A DNA stretch of 64,000 bases, from positions 29,609-93,608 of the forward strand of contig SEEM01000013.1 of NCBI GenBank assembly GCA_004144595.1. Reading direction: 5' to 3'. The notes beneath the pieces were generated by a model. The model searched no databases, was not told where the DNA came from, and was given only the letters and a program-made list of their open reading frames with translations. This DNA is from Hyphomicrobiales bacterium (GTDB lineage: Bacteria > Pseudomonadota > Alphaproteobacteria > Rhizobiales > Beijerinckiaceae). Below are positions 23,901 through 34,729 of this stretch, piece after piece; the first letter of the stretch is position 1, and every line of letters begins with the position of its first letter. Both the position numbers and the translations under genes were made by a program.

Positions 23901-25334
23901 ATGACTCCGGTTACGGTCTTTTCCGGGCGCAAGGTCGCCCTGTTCGGGCTCGGCGGTTCCGGGCTTGCGACGGCGCGCGCGCTCAAGGCGGGCGGCGCAG
24001 AGGTAGCGGCCTGGGACGACAATGAGAAGAGCCGGGAGAAGGCGACGACTGAGGGCATCGCCGTCCTCGATCTGACAACCGCCGACTGGTCGGGCTTCGC
24101 GGCCTTCGTGCTGTCGCCCGGCGTGCCGTTGACCCATCCCGAGCCGCACTGGACCGTGGCAAAGGCGAAGGCTGCCGGCGTCGCGATCATCGGCGACGTC
24201 GAATTATTCTTCCTGGAGCGGGCTAAGATCGCGCCGGGCTCCCCGATCATTTGCATCACCGGCACCAACGGCAAGTCGACCACGACGGCGCTGATCGCGC
24301 ATGTGCTAAGGGAAGCCGGCCGAGACGTGCAGATGGGCGGTAATATCGGTACCGCCGTGCTGGCGCTGGAGCCGCCGGCCGAAAACCGCATTCATGTCAT
24401 CGAGTGCTCGAGCTACCAGATCGACCTCGCGCCCTCGCTCGCGCCGACCCTCGGCATCCAGATGAACCTGACGCCGGATCATCTCGACCGGCACGGCACG
24501 CTCGAAAACTACGCCGCGATCAAGGAGCGGCTGGTTACTGCCGCCGATATCGCGGTCGTCGGCGTCGACGACGACGCCTCGAAGCAGATGGCGCGCCGCC
24601 GCGCTGCTTGCGGGCGCCCGCTGGTCAAGATCAGCGGCGAGCAGCCGCTCGACGAGGGCGTCTTCGCTGGCGTCACCGCTAATCAGGGCCGGCTCGACAC
24701 GCGCATCGTCGAGGTCAAGGGCGGCAAGCCGCGCGTCGTCGCCAATCTCGCCGGCATCGGTAGCCTACGCGGCTCGCATAACGCGCAGAATGCTGCCGCT
24801 GCCTTCGCCGCCTGCTCGGCATTGGGCCTCACCGCAGACGAGATCGCGGCGGGCTTCAAGACCTATCCGGGGCTGGCGCATCGCATGGAGGAGATCGGCC
24901 GGATCGGCCGCGTCGTCTTCATCAACGATTCCAAGGCGACCAATGCGGATTCGACCGAGAAGGCGCTGACCTCCTTCCACGGCATCTTCTGGATACTCGG
25001 CGGCAAGGCCAAGGACGGCGGCATCGAGAGTCTGCGCCGCTATTTCCCGAACATCGCACGGGCCTACCTGATCGGGGCGGCGAGCGACCTCTTCGCCGCG
25101 ACCTTCGACGATGACGGGCGCGTCGCCTACGAGCGCAGTGTCACGCTCGACAAGGCCGTGGCGGATGCGACGCGCGACGCGCTGGCGGCGCCGGGCGATG
25201 GCGAGATCGCTGTGCTGCTCTCGCCGGCCTGCGCTTCCTTCGACCAGTTTCCGAATTTCGAGGTGCGCGGCGACGCGTTCCGCAAGCTGGTCGCGGAATT
25301 GCCGGGTTTCCAGCCTTTCGGCGGCAAGCGCTAG
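23901..25334 (+). CDS. murD: UDP-MurNAc-L-Ala:D-Glu ligase MurD
   Basis: [42 protein letters not shown]. Confidence 0.96.
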   Translation: MTPVTVFSGRKVALFGLGGSGLATARALKAGGAEVAAWDDNEKSREKATTEGIAVLDLTTADWSGFAAFVLSPGVPLTHPEPHWTVAKAKAAGVAIIGDVELFFLERAKIAPGSPIICITGTNGKSTTTALIAHVLREAGRDVQMGGNIGTAVLALEPPAENRIHVIECSSYQIDLAPSLAPTLGIQMNLTPDHLDRHGTLENYAAIKERLVTAADIAVVGVDDDASKQMARRRAACGRPLVKISGEQPLDEGVFAGVTANQGRLDTRIVEVKGGKPRVVANLAGIGSLRGSHNAQNAAAAFAACSALGLTADEIAAGFKTYPGLAHRMEEIGRIGRVVFINDSKATNADSTEKALTSFHGIFWILGGKAKDGGIESLRRYFPNIARAYLIGAASDLFAATFDDDGRVAYERSVTLDKAVADATRDALAAPGDGEIAVLLSPACASFDQFPNFEVRGDAFRKLVAELPGFQPFGGKR

Positions 25335-25337
25335 GCC

Positions 25338-25817
25338 TCAGCCGCGTCGGGCGGCCTCGATCTTGGCGACGTCGATCTTCTGCATCGTCATCATCGCGGC
25401 GAAGGCGCGCTTCGATTCCTCGCCGCCGGCGGCGAGCGCCTCGGTCAGCACGCGTGGCGTGATCTGCCAGGACAGGCCCCATTTGTCCCGGCACCAGCCG
25501 CACTCGCTCTCCTTACCGCCATTGCCGACGATGGCGTTCCAGTAGCGATCCGTCTCCTCCTGGTCCTCGGTGGCGATCTGGAAGGAGAAAGCTTCGCTGT
25601 GCTTGAACATCGGCCCGCCATTGAGCCCGAGGCAGGGGATGCCGAGCACCGTGAAGGTGACGGTCAGCACGTCGCCGGCCTTGCCTGAGGGAAAGTCGGT
25701 CGGTGCGCGGAAGACCTCTTTCACCGCGCTGTCGGGGAAGGTCTGGGCATAGAAGCGGGCGGCGGCCTCGGCGTCCTTGTCGTACCACAGGCAGATCGTG
25801 TTCTTGGCGGTGGCCAT
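25338..25817 (-). CDS. VOC/PhnB-like (3-demethylubiquinone methyltransferase-like fold) protein
   Basis: ICLWYDKDAEAAARFYAQTFPDSAV, GLNGGPMFKHSEAFSFQIATEDQEETDRYWNAI, CGWCRDKWGLSWQITP. Confidence 0.88.
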   Translation of the reverse strand: MATAKNTICLWYDKDAEAAARFYAQTFPDSAVKEVFRAPTDFPSGKAGDVLTVTFTVLGIPCLGLNGGPMFKHSEAFSFQIATEDQEETDRYWNAIVGNGGKESECGWCRDKWGLSWQITPRVLTEALAAGGEESKRAFAAMMTMQKIDVAKIEAARRG

Positions 25818-26112
25818 GATCAGTCCTTTCGCTGTCGAGACGGTGCGGCGCGCAACTCCCGGTATGAGCACGACAATGCGTGTCAGGAGTGCTCGTTGCA
25901 TCTCGGACGGTGCAAGGCTATCGCGGCGTCGAGATGGCGAGCGCGAGGCGGGAGCCGCCATCTCCGCATCCCGGCTTCCCGTTTCCGGGTGATCCGGCCG
26001 CGGGCCGCCGTGCTTCTCGTCGGCGTCGCTGCGGCGTTCCGGGCCGCGCCGGCACCATGATGTGGATGGCGGTGCCCGAAACCCGGCGATCCGACGGATC
26101 GGAATCAATCGG

Positions 26113-26127
26113 TTAACCATTCATTGA
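26113..26127. promoter_or_regulatory. CtrA-like site TTAA-CCATTCA-TTGA upstream of ftsW
   Basis: TTAA-N7-TTGA, one mismatch from TTAA-N7-TTAA; ~65 bp upstream of the preferred ftsW start. Confidence 0.55.
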
Positions 26128-26191
26128 CAGAGTGATTCGCCACGCAAGCGCGGTTTCGGCCGCGCGGAATTTGCCGATAGGACGCCCCGTC

Positions 26192-27316
26192 ATGGTCTCG
26201 CGCGCGGAACCTTCTCTCAGCGGTCGCTGGTGGTGGTCGATCGACCGCCTGATCCTCACCGCGCTCGTCGCGCTGATGGTCTCGGGCGTCGTGCTGCTGA
26301 TGGCGGGCGGGCCGCCGGTCGCAGAGCGGCTCGGCCTCTCGACCTTCCATTTCGTCAACCGGCAGGCCGCCTATCTCGGCGCCGCGATGGTGATCTTCCT
26401 CGGGGTGTCGCTGATGACGCCGCGCCAGGTGCGCCGCGCCGCGCTGCTGATCTATCTCGGTTCGCTCGTCATGGTGGTGGCGACGCTTTATTTCGGCGTC
26501 GAGGTGAAGGGCGCGAAACGCTGGCTGACGCTCGGACCGCTCGGCTCCGTGCAGCCCTCTGAATTCCTGAAGCCCGCCTTCGTGGTGATGGCGGCCTGGG
26601 CCTTTGCCGAAGGCATGCGCCGGCCCGACCTGCCGGGTACGATCCTCGCGTTGCTGCTGCTGCCGTTCACCATCGTGCCGCTCGTCCTCCAGCCCGATTT
26701 CGGCCAGACCATGCTGGTCAGCCTGGTCTGGGCCGGACTGTTCTTCGTGGCCGGCCTGCACTGGTTCTGGGTGGTCGGGCTGGGGGGCATCGGCGCCGTT
26801 GGCATCGTCGTCGCCTATGAACTCGTGCCGCATGTCCGTGCCCGCATCGAGCGCTTCATGGACAAGGGTTCGGGTGACTCGTTCCAGGTCGATACGGCGC
26901 TGGAGAGCTTCGCGCAGGGTGGCTGGCTCGGCAAAGGTCCGGGCGAGGGCACGGTGAAGCGCATCCTGCCCGACGCCCATACCGACTTCATCTTCGCGGT
27001 CACGGCCGAGGAGTTCGGCATCGTGGTCTGCATGCTGCTCGTCGCGCTCTTCGCGGTCATCGTGATCCGGGCGCTGCTCGTGGCGCAGAAGTCGGAAGAC
27101 CCGTTCATCCGTCTGGCGGTCACCGGCCTCGCACTGCTCTTCGGCATCCAGGCGGCGATCAATATGATGGTCAACCTGCACATGATGCCGGCCAAGGGCA
27201 TGACGCTGCCCTTCATTTCTTATGGCGGCTCGTCGCTGCTTTCGCTCGCGGTCGGGATGGGTTTCCTGCTGGCGCTGACCCGGCGACGCCCGCGCTCCGT
27301 CGATTTCGGGCGCTGA
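26192..27316 (+). CDS. ftsW: Peptidoglycan glycosyltransferase FtsW
   Basis: SEDS membrane protein; GAKRWLTLGPLGSVQPSEFLKPAFV, MNLHMMPAKGMTLPFISYGGSSL; ATG 26192 with an AGGA-type RBS preferred over GTG 26132. Confidence 0.94.
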   Translation: MVSRAEPSLSGRWWWSIDRLILTALVALMVSGVVLLMAGGPPVAERLGLSTFHFVNRQAAYLGAAMVIFLGVSLMTPRQVRRAALLIYLGSLVMVVATLYFGVEVKGAKRWLTLGPLGSVQPSEFLKPAFVVMAAWAFAEGMRRPDLPGTILALLLLPFTIVPLVLQPDFGQTMLVSLVWAGLFFVAGLHWFWVVGLGGIGAVGIVVAYELVPHVRARIERFMDKGSGDSFQVDTALESFAQGGWLGKGPGEGTVKRILPDAHTDFIFAVTAEEFGIVVCMLLVALFAVIVIRALLVAQKSEDPFIRLAVTGLALLFGIQAAINMMVNLHMMPAKGMTLPFISYGGSSLLSLAVGMGFLLALTRRRPRSVDFGR

Positions 27317-27320
27317 GCCG

Positions 27321-28424
27321 ATGGCGGCTGGCAAACTCGTCATGCTGGCGGCCGGGGGAACCGGCGGCCATCTCTTCCCGGCGGAGGCGCTGAGCCACGC
27401 GCTCCATGCCAAGGGCATGCGCGTCGTGCTGATGACCGATACGCGCGCTGCCGCGTTCGCCGGTAGTTTCCCGGCAGAGGCCGTCCATGCCGTGCCGGCG
27501 GCGACGCCGTCCGGGCGCTCGCCGCTGCAGAAGGCCAAAGCGCTCTTCGCCATCGCCAAGGGTACTTTCGCGGCGCGACGCATCATCGGGCAGGTGAAGC
27601 CTGCCGTGGTCGTCGGCTTCGGTGGTTATCCGACCGTGCCGCCGGTGCTCGGCGCTTCGCTCGCAGGCGTGCGCACCCTGATCCACGAGCAGAACGCCGT
27701 GATCGGCCGGGCCAACCGCTTCCTCGCCGGGCGGGCCGATGTTATCGCCACCGGCTTCGCAGAGGTCGGCGGGCTCACCCAGGCGCAGCAGGCGAAGTGC
27801 CGCCATGTCGGCAATCCCGTGCGCCCGGCCGTGATCGAGGCTGCCGGTCGCGACTATGACGGGCCGAGCGAAGGCAAGATCAGGCTGCTCGTCTTCGGCG
27901 GCAGCCAGGGCGCGCGCATCATGGCCGACATCGTGCCGCCGGCGCTCGAGCTTCTGACCGAGGCCGAGCGGGCACGCCTGACCATCGTCCAGCAGGCGCG
28001 CGCCGAGGACGACCAGCGCGTGCGTGGCATCTACGAGACGCTCGGCATCCAGGCGACGATCGCGCCTTTCTTCAAGGATCTGCCGGCGCAGATGGCGGCG
28101 GCGCAACTCGTCATCGCGCGCTCCGGGGCCTCGACGGTGGCGGAACTCACCGTGATCGGCCGGCCGGCTTTGCTGGTGCCGCTGCCGGGCTCGCTCGACC
28201 AGGACCAGGCCGCGAATGCCGCCTTCCTCCAAGGGGTGGGCGGGGCGATCCGCATCCTCCAGCCTGATTTCACGCCGCGCCATCTTGCTGACGAATTGTC
28301 GAAGCTGATCGCACAGCCCGCACACTTGACGATGATGGCCGCAAACGCGAAGAGCGCCGGTATCCCCGACGCTGCCGACCGCCTGGCCGATCTCGTGATC
28401 GCCACGGCCCATTCCCAGAACTGA
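27321..28424 (+). CDS. murG: UDP-GlcNAc:lipid I transferase MurG
   Basis: AAGGTGGHLFPAEAL, HEQNAVIGRANRFLA, FGGSQGARIM, RSGASTVAELTVIGRPALLVPLP. Confidence 0.97.
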   Translation: MAAGKLVMLAAGGTGGHLFPAEALSHALHAKGMRVVLMTDTRAAAFAGSFPAEAVHAVPAATPSGRSPLQKAKALFAIAKGTFAARRIIGQVKPAVVVGFGGYPTVPPVLGASLAGVRTLIHEQNAVIGRANRFLAGRADVIATGFAEVGGLTQAQQAKCRHVGNPVRPAVIEAAGRDYDGPSEGKIRLLVFGGSQGARIMADIVPPALELLTEAERARLTIVQQARAEDDQRVRGIYETLGIQATIAPFFKDLPAQMAAAQLVIARSGASTVAELTVIGRPALLVPLPGSLDQDQAANAAFLQGVGGAIRILQPDFTPRHLADELSKLIAQPAHLTMMAANAKSAGIPDAADRLADLVIATAHSQN

Positions 28425-28439
28425 CAGGATTCAAGGACC

Positions 28440-29846
<1,407 letters not shown>

Positions 29847-29869
29847 CCGCGGCTCGCCGCAATTGCGCC

Positions 29870-29944
29870 GTCATGCTCGGGCTTGACCCGAGCATCTCCT
29901 GCCAGAGATTCTCGGGTCTACGCTTCGCTTCGCCCGAGAATGAC
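29870..29944. repeat. Two-hairpin intergenic repeat, GCTCGGG/CCCGAGC type
   Basis: GTCATGCTCGG-GCTTGA-CCCGAGCAT followed by ATTCTCGGG...CCCGAGAATGAC; same GTCATG...ATGAC boundaries as the 9.6 kb family. Confidence 0.75.
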
Positions 29945-29985
29945 GGCCTGTTCCGTCTCGGACCACCATGCTCTAAAGCGACGCC

Positions 29986-30912
29986 ATGCCCTTCGCAGAC
30001 CTTTCCTCCGACATCCGTGCCTCGGCTCCCGATCTGCGGGGCCGGCTCCTCGCCAATCAGGAGCTTTCGGGCCTGACCTGGTTCCGCGTCGGCGGCCCGG
30101 CGCAGATCCTGTTCACGCCGGCCGATGAAGACGACCTCGCCTATCTCCTGTCGAAGCTGCCCGAAGACCTTCCGGTCACGGTGATCGGGCTCGGCTCCAA
30201 CCTGATCGTGCGTGATGGCGGCATTCCCGGTGTCGTGATCCGGCTCGGCGGCAAGGCCTTCGGCGAGATCGCGCTGGAGAGCGGCGACCGCCTGCGCGCC
30301 GGCACGGCCGTGCCGGACGTCAAGGTCGCCCGCGCTGCCGCCGATGCCTCGCTCGACGGGCTTGCCTTCTATCGCGGCATTCCCGGCTCGATCGGCGGGG
30401 CGCTGCGCATGAATGCCGGCGCCCATGGCGGCGAGACGACCGACGTGCTGGTCTCCGTGCGTGGCGTCACCCGCAAGGGCGAGATCGTCACGCTCTCCCA
30501 TGCGGAGATGGGCTTCACCTATCGCAACAGCGCGGCCTCGACCCGCGACGTCATCTTCACCTCCGCGCTGTTTCAGGGCCGGCCGGGCGATCAGGCGGAC
30601 ATCCAGGCCGAGATGGACCGGGTGACGCAGGCGCGCGAAGCGGCGCAGCCGATCAAGGAGCGCACCGGCGGGTCGACCTTCAAGAACCCCGACGGCGGCA
30701 AGGCCTGGAAGCTGATCGATGCCGCCGGCTGCCGCGGCTTGCGCGTCGGCGGGGCGCAGGTCTCGGAGATGCATTGCAACTTCCTCATCAACACCGGGGG
30801 CGCTACAGCCGCCGATGTCGAGGGGTTGGGCGAGGAGGTTCGCCGCCGGGTCAAGGAGAATTCCGGCTTCGACCTGCAGTGGGAGATCAAACGGCTGGGT
30901 GTGGCGGGCTGA
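29986..30912 (+). CDS. murB: UDP-N-acetylenolpyruvoylglucosamine reductase MurB
   Basis: [55 protein letters not shown]. Confidence 0.97.
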   Translation: MPFADLSSDIRASAPDLRGRLLANQELSGLTWFRVGGPAQILFTPADEDDLAYLLSKLPEDLPVTVIGLGSNLIVRDGGIPGVVIRLGGKAFGEIALESGDRLRAGTAVPDVKVARAAADASLDGLAFYRGIPGSIGGALRMNAGAHGGETTDVLVSVRGVTRKGEIVTLSHAEMGFTYRNSAASTRDVIFTSALFQGRPGDQADIQAEMDRVTQAREAAQPIKERTGGSTFKNPDGGKAWKLIDAAGCRGLRVGGAQVSEMHCNFLINTGGATAADVEGLGEEVRRRVKENSGFDLQWEIKRLGVAG

Positions 30913-30918
30913 CGCGGA

Positions 30919-31293
30919 TCAGCCGCTGCCGCCAGGCGGAAAGTTCACGCCGAGAATCACGAACCACGCCAGGATGGCGCCGACCCAGAGCACGGCGAGA
31001 TAGCACAGGCGCCGCCAGCCCGGCGTGATACCGCGCCGCTTGAGCAGCAGCCCGAGAGCCCCCGCGACCATGAAGCTGGGCGCCCAGGCGACGGTTACGC
31101 CCACGAGCACAGGCCATACCCATGGCCCGTGCCATTGCTCCATGGGCGGATAACGCAGCGTCAGGAGCGGCGAGGCGACGGCGTAAAGGATAAGGCTGGA
31201 GTATCCGAGCGTGAGAAAGGCCGCCGCAATCGCCACGGCAAATGCGATAAGCGATCCGCGCATCGCCCAGACGGCTCTCAGGATCTGACGCAC
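30919..31293 (-). CDS. Small predicted membrane protein (about 124 aa)
   Basis: Three to four hydrophobic segments; divergent from ddl; no family recognised. Confidence 0.6.
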   Translation of the reverse strand: MRQILRAVWAMRGSLIAFAVAIAAAFLTLGYSSLILYAVASPLLTLRYPPMEQWHGPWVWPVLVGVTVAWAPSFMVAGALGLLLKRRGITPGWRRLCYLAVLWVGAILAWFVILGVNFPPGGSG

Positions 31294-31367
31294 CGGCTGT
31301 CTCCTTTCGTCGGGCGCTTATGCGTCACTGATGGGCCGAGAATGTGAAGCCGACCGATCAGGCCGCA

Positions 31368-31392
31368 TTAACCCCGCGTTAACCATGGTTAA
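31368..31392. promoter_or_regulatory. CtrA-like site TTAA-CCCCGCG-TTAA followed by palindrome TTAACCATGGTTAA
   Basis: Exact TTAA-N7-TTAA spacing at 31368-31382 and a perfect 14-bp palindrome 31379-31392, upstream of ddl (31426). Confidence 0.7.
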
Positions 31393-31425
31393 CCACAGTC
31401 CGACGCAAGCGGGAGCGAAGCGTCG

Positions 31426-32340
31426 ATGACCAAACATGTCGCAGTGCTGATGGGCGGCTGGTCCGTCGAGCGGGAGGTCAGCCTCAACAGTGGCGCGGCC
31501 TGCGCCCGGGCGCTGGAAAGCATCGGCTACCGCGTCACCCGCGTCGACGTGCAGCGCGACATCGCCGAGGTGCTGGCAAAGCTGAAGCCGGACGTCGCCT
31601 TCAACGCCCTGCATGGCCGCTTCGGCGAGGACGGCACGATCCAGGGCGTGCTGGAGATCCTGCGCATCCCCTACAGCCATTCCGGCGTGTTGGCCTCGGC
31701 TCTGGCGATCCGCAAGGATCGGGCGAAGACCGTGGTGAAGGCGGCCGGCGTGCCGGTCGCGCACGGTGTCAACGTCTCGCGATTCGCGGCCGCGAAAACG
31801 CACGTGCTGCCGCCCCCTTACGTGCTCAAGCCGATCGACGAGGGCTCTTCAGTCGGCGTCGTGATCGTGAAGCAGGGCAGGGAGCATCCGCCGCAGGAAA
31901 TCGCCCGGCCGGACTGGCCTTGCGGCGAGATGCTGCTGGCTGAGACCTTCATCGCCGGGCGCGAACTGACCTGCGCCGTGATGGGCGAGCGCAGCCTCGG
32001 TGTGACCGAAATACAAGCCGCAACCGGTGAGTTTTACGACTACGACGCGAAGTACGCGAAAGGTGGCTCGATCCACATCTGTCCGGCTCAAATTTTACCA
32101 AAAATTTACCAGCAGATCGAAGAGTGTGCGTTAACGGCGCATCAAGCAATCGGATGCCGGGGCGTCAGCCGATCTGACTTCCGCTACCACGACGAGAGCG
32201 ACACGCTCGTCTGGCTGGAAGTCAATACGCAGCCCGGGATGACCGAGACCAGCCTGGTGCCCGAATTGGCTGCCCATGCGGGCCTGGATTTCGGTGAGCT
32301 CGTCAAATGGATGGTGGACGACGCCTCCCTCGATCGGTGA
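31426..32340 (+). CDS. ddl: D-alanine--D-alanine ligase
   Basis: VAVLMGGWSVEREVSLNSG, LHGRFGEDGTIQGVLEILRIPYSHSGVLASALAIRKD, EVNTQPGMTETSLVPELA. Confidence 0.97.
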   Translation: MTKHVAVLMGGWSVEREVSLNSGAACARALESIGYRVTRVDVQRDIAEVLAKLKPDVAFNALHGRFGEDGTIQGVLEILRIPYSHSGVLASALAIRKDRAKTVVKAAGVPVAHGVNVSRFAAAKTHVLPPPYVLKPIDEGSSVGVVIVKQGREHPPQEIARPDWPCGEMLLAETFIAGRELTCAVMGERSLGVTEIQAATGEFYDYDAKYAKGGSIHICPAQILPKIYQQIEECALTAHQAIGCRGVSRSDFRYHDESDTLVWLEVNTQPGMTETSLVPELAAHAGLDFGELVKWMVDDASLDR

Positions 32341-32345
32341 AAGCG

Positions 32346-33305
32346 ATGACGGCGAAACCCGTTCCTGTGCGCAAATTCGCTCCAGCCCGGCCGCTCTCGC
32401 GGCTGCCGGTGCCGTCTGCCGCCCCGCAATTGCTGGTCGGGGAGCGGCAGGGCCGCTGGATGCGCCGGTCGCGCCGCAGCGCGGTCGCGGTGCCGCTGGC
32501 GCAGCGCCTGCCCCGCAGCCTCGGCACCTGGCTGGCGCTCGGCTTTCTCACGCTCAGCCTCGGCAGCGGCTTCGTGCTCGGCGGCCACTGGCAGACCATG
32601 CAGGACAATTACGGCGAACCGCGGCACATGTTCGCGCGGGCGCTGGGCTTCGGCATCGACCGCATCACCATTTCAGGGCTCTCGGGCCTGTCGGAGCAGG
32701 AAGTCCTGGTCGCGGCCGGCATCGATTCGAAAACCTCGCTGGTGTTCTTCGACGCCGACGAGGCCCGCAAGCAGCTCGAGGCGACGCCGCTGATCCGCGA
32801 GGCCGCCGTGCGCAAGCTCTATCCGGGCGAGGTCTCGATCCAGCTCACCGAGCGCGAGCCCTATGCGCTCTGGCAGGTGAAGGGCGAGCTCTTCGTGATC
32901 GCTGCCGACGGCACGGTGATCGACAAGATGGATGACGGTCGCTTCGCCTATCTGCCGCTGGTCGTCGGCAAGGACGCCAACAGCCGCGCCGCCGAATATC
33001 TGGCGATCCGCAGCCAGGCCGGCGCCTTCGCCCAGCATATCCGCGCCGCGACGCTCGTCTCCGGGCGCCGCTGGAACCTGAAACTCGACAACGGCATGGA
33101 TGTGCGCTTGCCCGAGACCAAGCCGGAAGCCGCGGTGCAGCGCCTCGTGTCGATGGAGAGCGATTATCGCATCCTCGAAAAGGACGTGCTCGCCATCGAC
33201 CTGCGCCAGCCCGACCGGGTGACGATGCGGCTCTCGGAGGAGGCGGCCGCGGCGCGTGCCGAGCTGCTCAAGAGCAAGGCCAAGAAGAAGGGAGGCGAGG
33301 CGTGA
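32346..33305 (+). CDS. ftsQ: Cell division protein FtsQ
   Basis: POTRA region ITISGLSGLSEQEVLVAAGID; REAAVRKLYPGEVSIQLTEREPYALWQ; position between ddl and ftsA; start placed at ATG 32346. Confidence 0.93.
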   Translation: MTAKPVPVRKFAPARPLSRLPVPSAAPQLLVGERQGRWMRRSRRSAVAVPLAQRLPRSLGTWLALGFLTLSLGSGFVLGGHWQTMQDNYGEPRHMFARALGFGIDRITISGLSGLSEQEVLVAAGIDSKTSLVFFDADEARKQLEATPLIREAAVRKLYPGEVSIQLTEREPYALWQVKGELFVIAADGTVIDKMDDGRFAYLPLVVGKDANSRAAEYLAIRSQAGAFAQHIRAATLVSGRRWNLKLDNGMDVRLPETKPEAAVQRLVSMESDYRILEKDVLAIDLRQPDRVTMRLSEEAAAARAELLKSKAKKKGGEA

Positions 33306-34633
33306 ACCACGTTACCTCCCAGGGCCTGACCCCGCGCATGCGTCCCCTGTCGTCGCGCAAGAGCGCGACCTTGTCGATTCTCGACATCGGCACCAGCAAG
33401 GTCGTCTGCCTCATCGCCGAGCTCAGCCCGGCTGAGACTAACGAGCGGCTGCGCGGCCGCACCCATGTCGCCCGCATCATCGGCATCGGCCACCAGCGCT
33501 CGCTTGGCCTGAAGGGCGGCGCGATCGTCGATCTCGAAAGCGCCGAGCGCGCGATTCGGGCTGCCGTGGATGCGGCCGAGCGCATGGCCAAGGTCGAGGT
33601 GCAGTCGGTCATCGTCAACCTGACCGGCGGGCGCATCGGCTCGCAGCATTATGCGGCCAGCGTCGACCTGCGCTCCGGCTCGGTCGGCGATGCCGATGTG
33701 AAGCGCGTGCTCGCGACCGCCGCGACCCATGCGTTGCGCCCCGGCAAGGCCGTGCTCCATGCCCTGCCGACAGGCTATGCACTGGACGGCGTGCCGGGCG
33801 TGCTCGATCCGCGCGGGCTGATCGGCGGCAAGCTTTCGGTCGACATGCATGTCGTCGCCAGCGAAGTGGCGGCGGCGCGCAACGTCATGCTCGCGGTCGA
33901 ACGCTGCCATCTCGAAGTCGAGGCGGTGGTGGCAACGCCCTACGCCTCCGGCCTCTCGGTCCTCGTCGACGACGAATCGGAGATGGGCGTCGTCCTCGTC
34001 GATCTCGGCGGCGGCTCGACCTCGCTGGGCGTCTTCTCGGGCGGGCATCTCGTCCATGCCGACGCGATCGCCGTCGGCGGCAACCACATCACCATGGACG
34101 TGGCGCGCGGCCTTTCAACCCGCGTCTCGGCGGCCGAGCGGCTGAAGACGCTGCACGGTTCCTGCATCGCCAGCGCCTCCGACGAGCGCGACATGATCGC
34201 GGTGCCTCAGGTCGACGACGACGAGCGCGACATGCCGAACCATCTCGCCAAGTCGCATCTGGTGCGCATCATCAAGCCGCGCGTCGAGGAAATCCTCGAA
34301 CTGGTGCGCGACCGGCTGAACAATGCCGGCTTCTCGGCCCAGGCCGGGCGGCGCGTCGTCCTCACCGGCGGTGCCTGCCAGCTCACCGGCCTGCCGGAAC
34401 TGGCGCGGCGCATCCTCGGCGGCCAGGTCCGCACGGGACGGCCGCTCGGGATCAAGGGTCTGCCTGAAGCGGGCAAGGGCCCGGCCTTCGCGGCGGCGGT
34501 CGGTTTGCTGGTCTACCCGCAGGTCGCCCATGTCGAGCATTTCGAGCCGCGTGCCATCAGCGGGCGGCAGCTGATGAACGGCACGGACAACTACTTCTCG
34601 CGGGTCGGGCGGTGGCTGAAAGACAGTTTCTAG
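33302..34633 (+). CDS. ftsA: Cell division protein FtsA
   Basis: LSILDIGTSKVVCLIAEL, GVVLVDLGGGSTSLGVF, VVLTGGACQLTGLPELARRIL. Confidence 0.96.
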   Translation: MNHVTSQGLTPRMRPLSSRKSATLSILDIGTSKVVCLIAELSPAETNERLRGRTHVARIIGIGHQRSLGLKGGAIVDLESAERAIRAAVDAAERMAKVEVQSVIVNLTGGRIGSQHYAASVDLRSGSVGDADVKRVLATAATHALRPGKAVLHALPTGYALDGVPGVLDPRGLIGGKLSVDMHVVASEVAAARNVMLAVERCHLEVEAVVATPYASGLSVLVDDESEMGVVLVDLGGGSTSLGVFSGGHLVHADAIAVGGNHITMDVARGLSTRVSAAERLKTLHGSCIASASDERDMIAVPQVDDDERDMPNHLAKSHLVRIIKPRVEEILELVRDRLNNAGFSAQAGRRVVLTGGACQLTGLPELARRILGGQVRTGRPLGIKGLPEAGKGPAFAAAVGLLVYPQVAHVEHFEPRAISGRQLMNGTDNYFSRVGRWLKDSF

Positions 34634-34729
34634 TGAGTACGGCTCGTCCGGCGGACGGGCCACGGCGTCAAACGTAGCAATCGGGACGGCTCCCGCCAGG
34701 CGCCGGACAAGGGATCAAAAGAGGCAACC

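Noticed and set aside
22265-24391. 708-aa minus-strand ORF opposite murF/mraY/murD
   Set aside because: Antisense shadow with D/E/R-rich low-complexity sequence; no motifs
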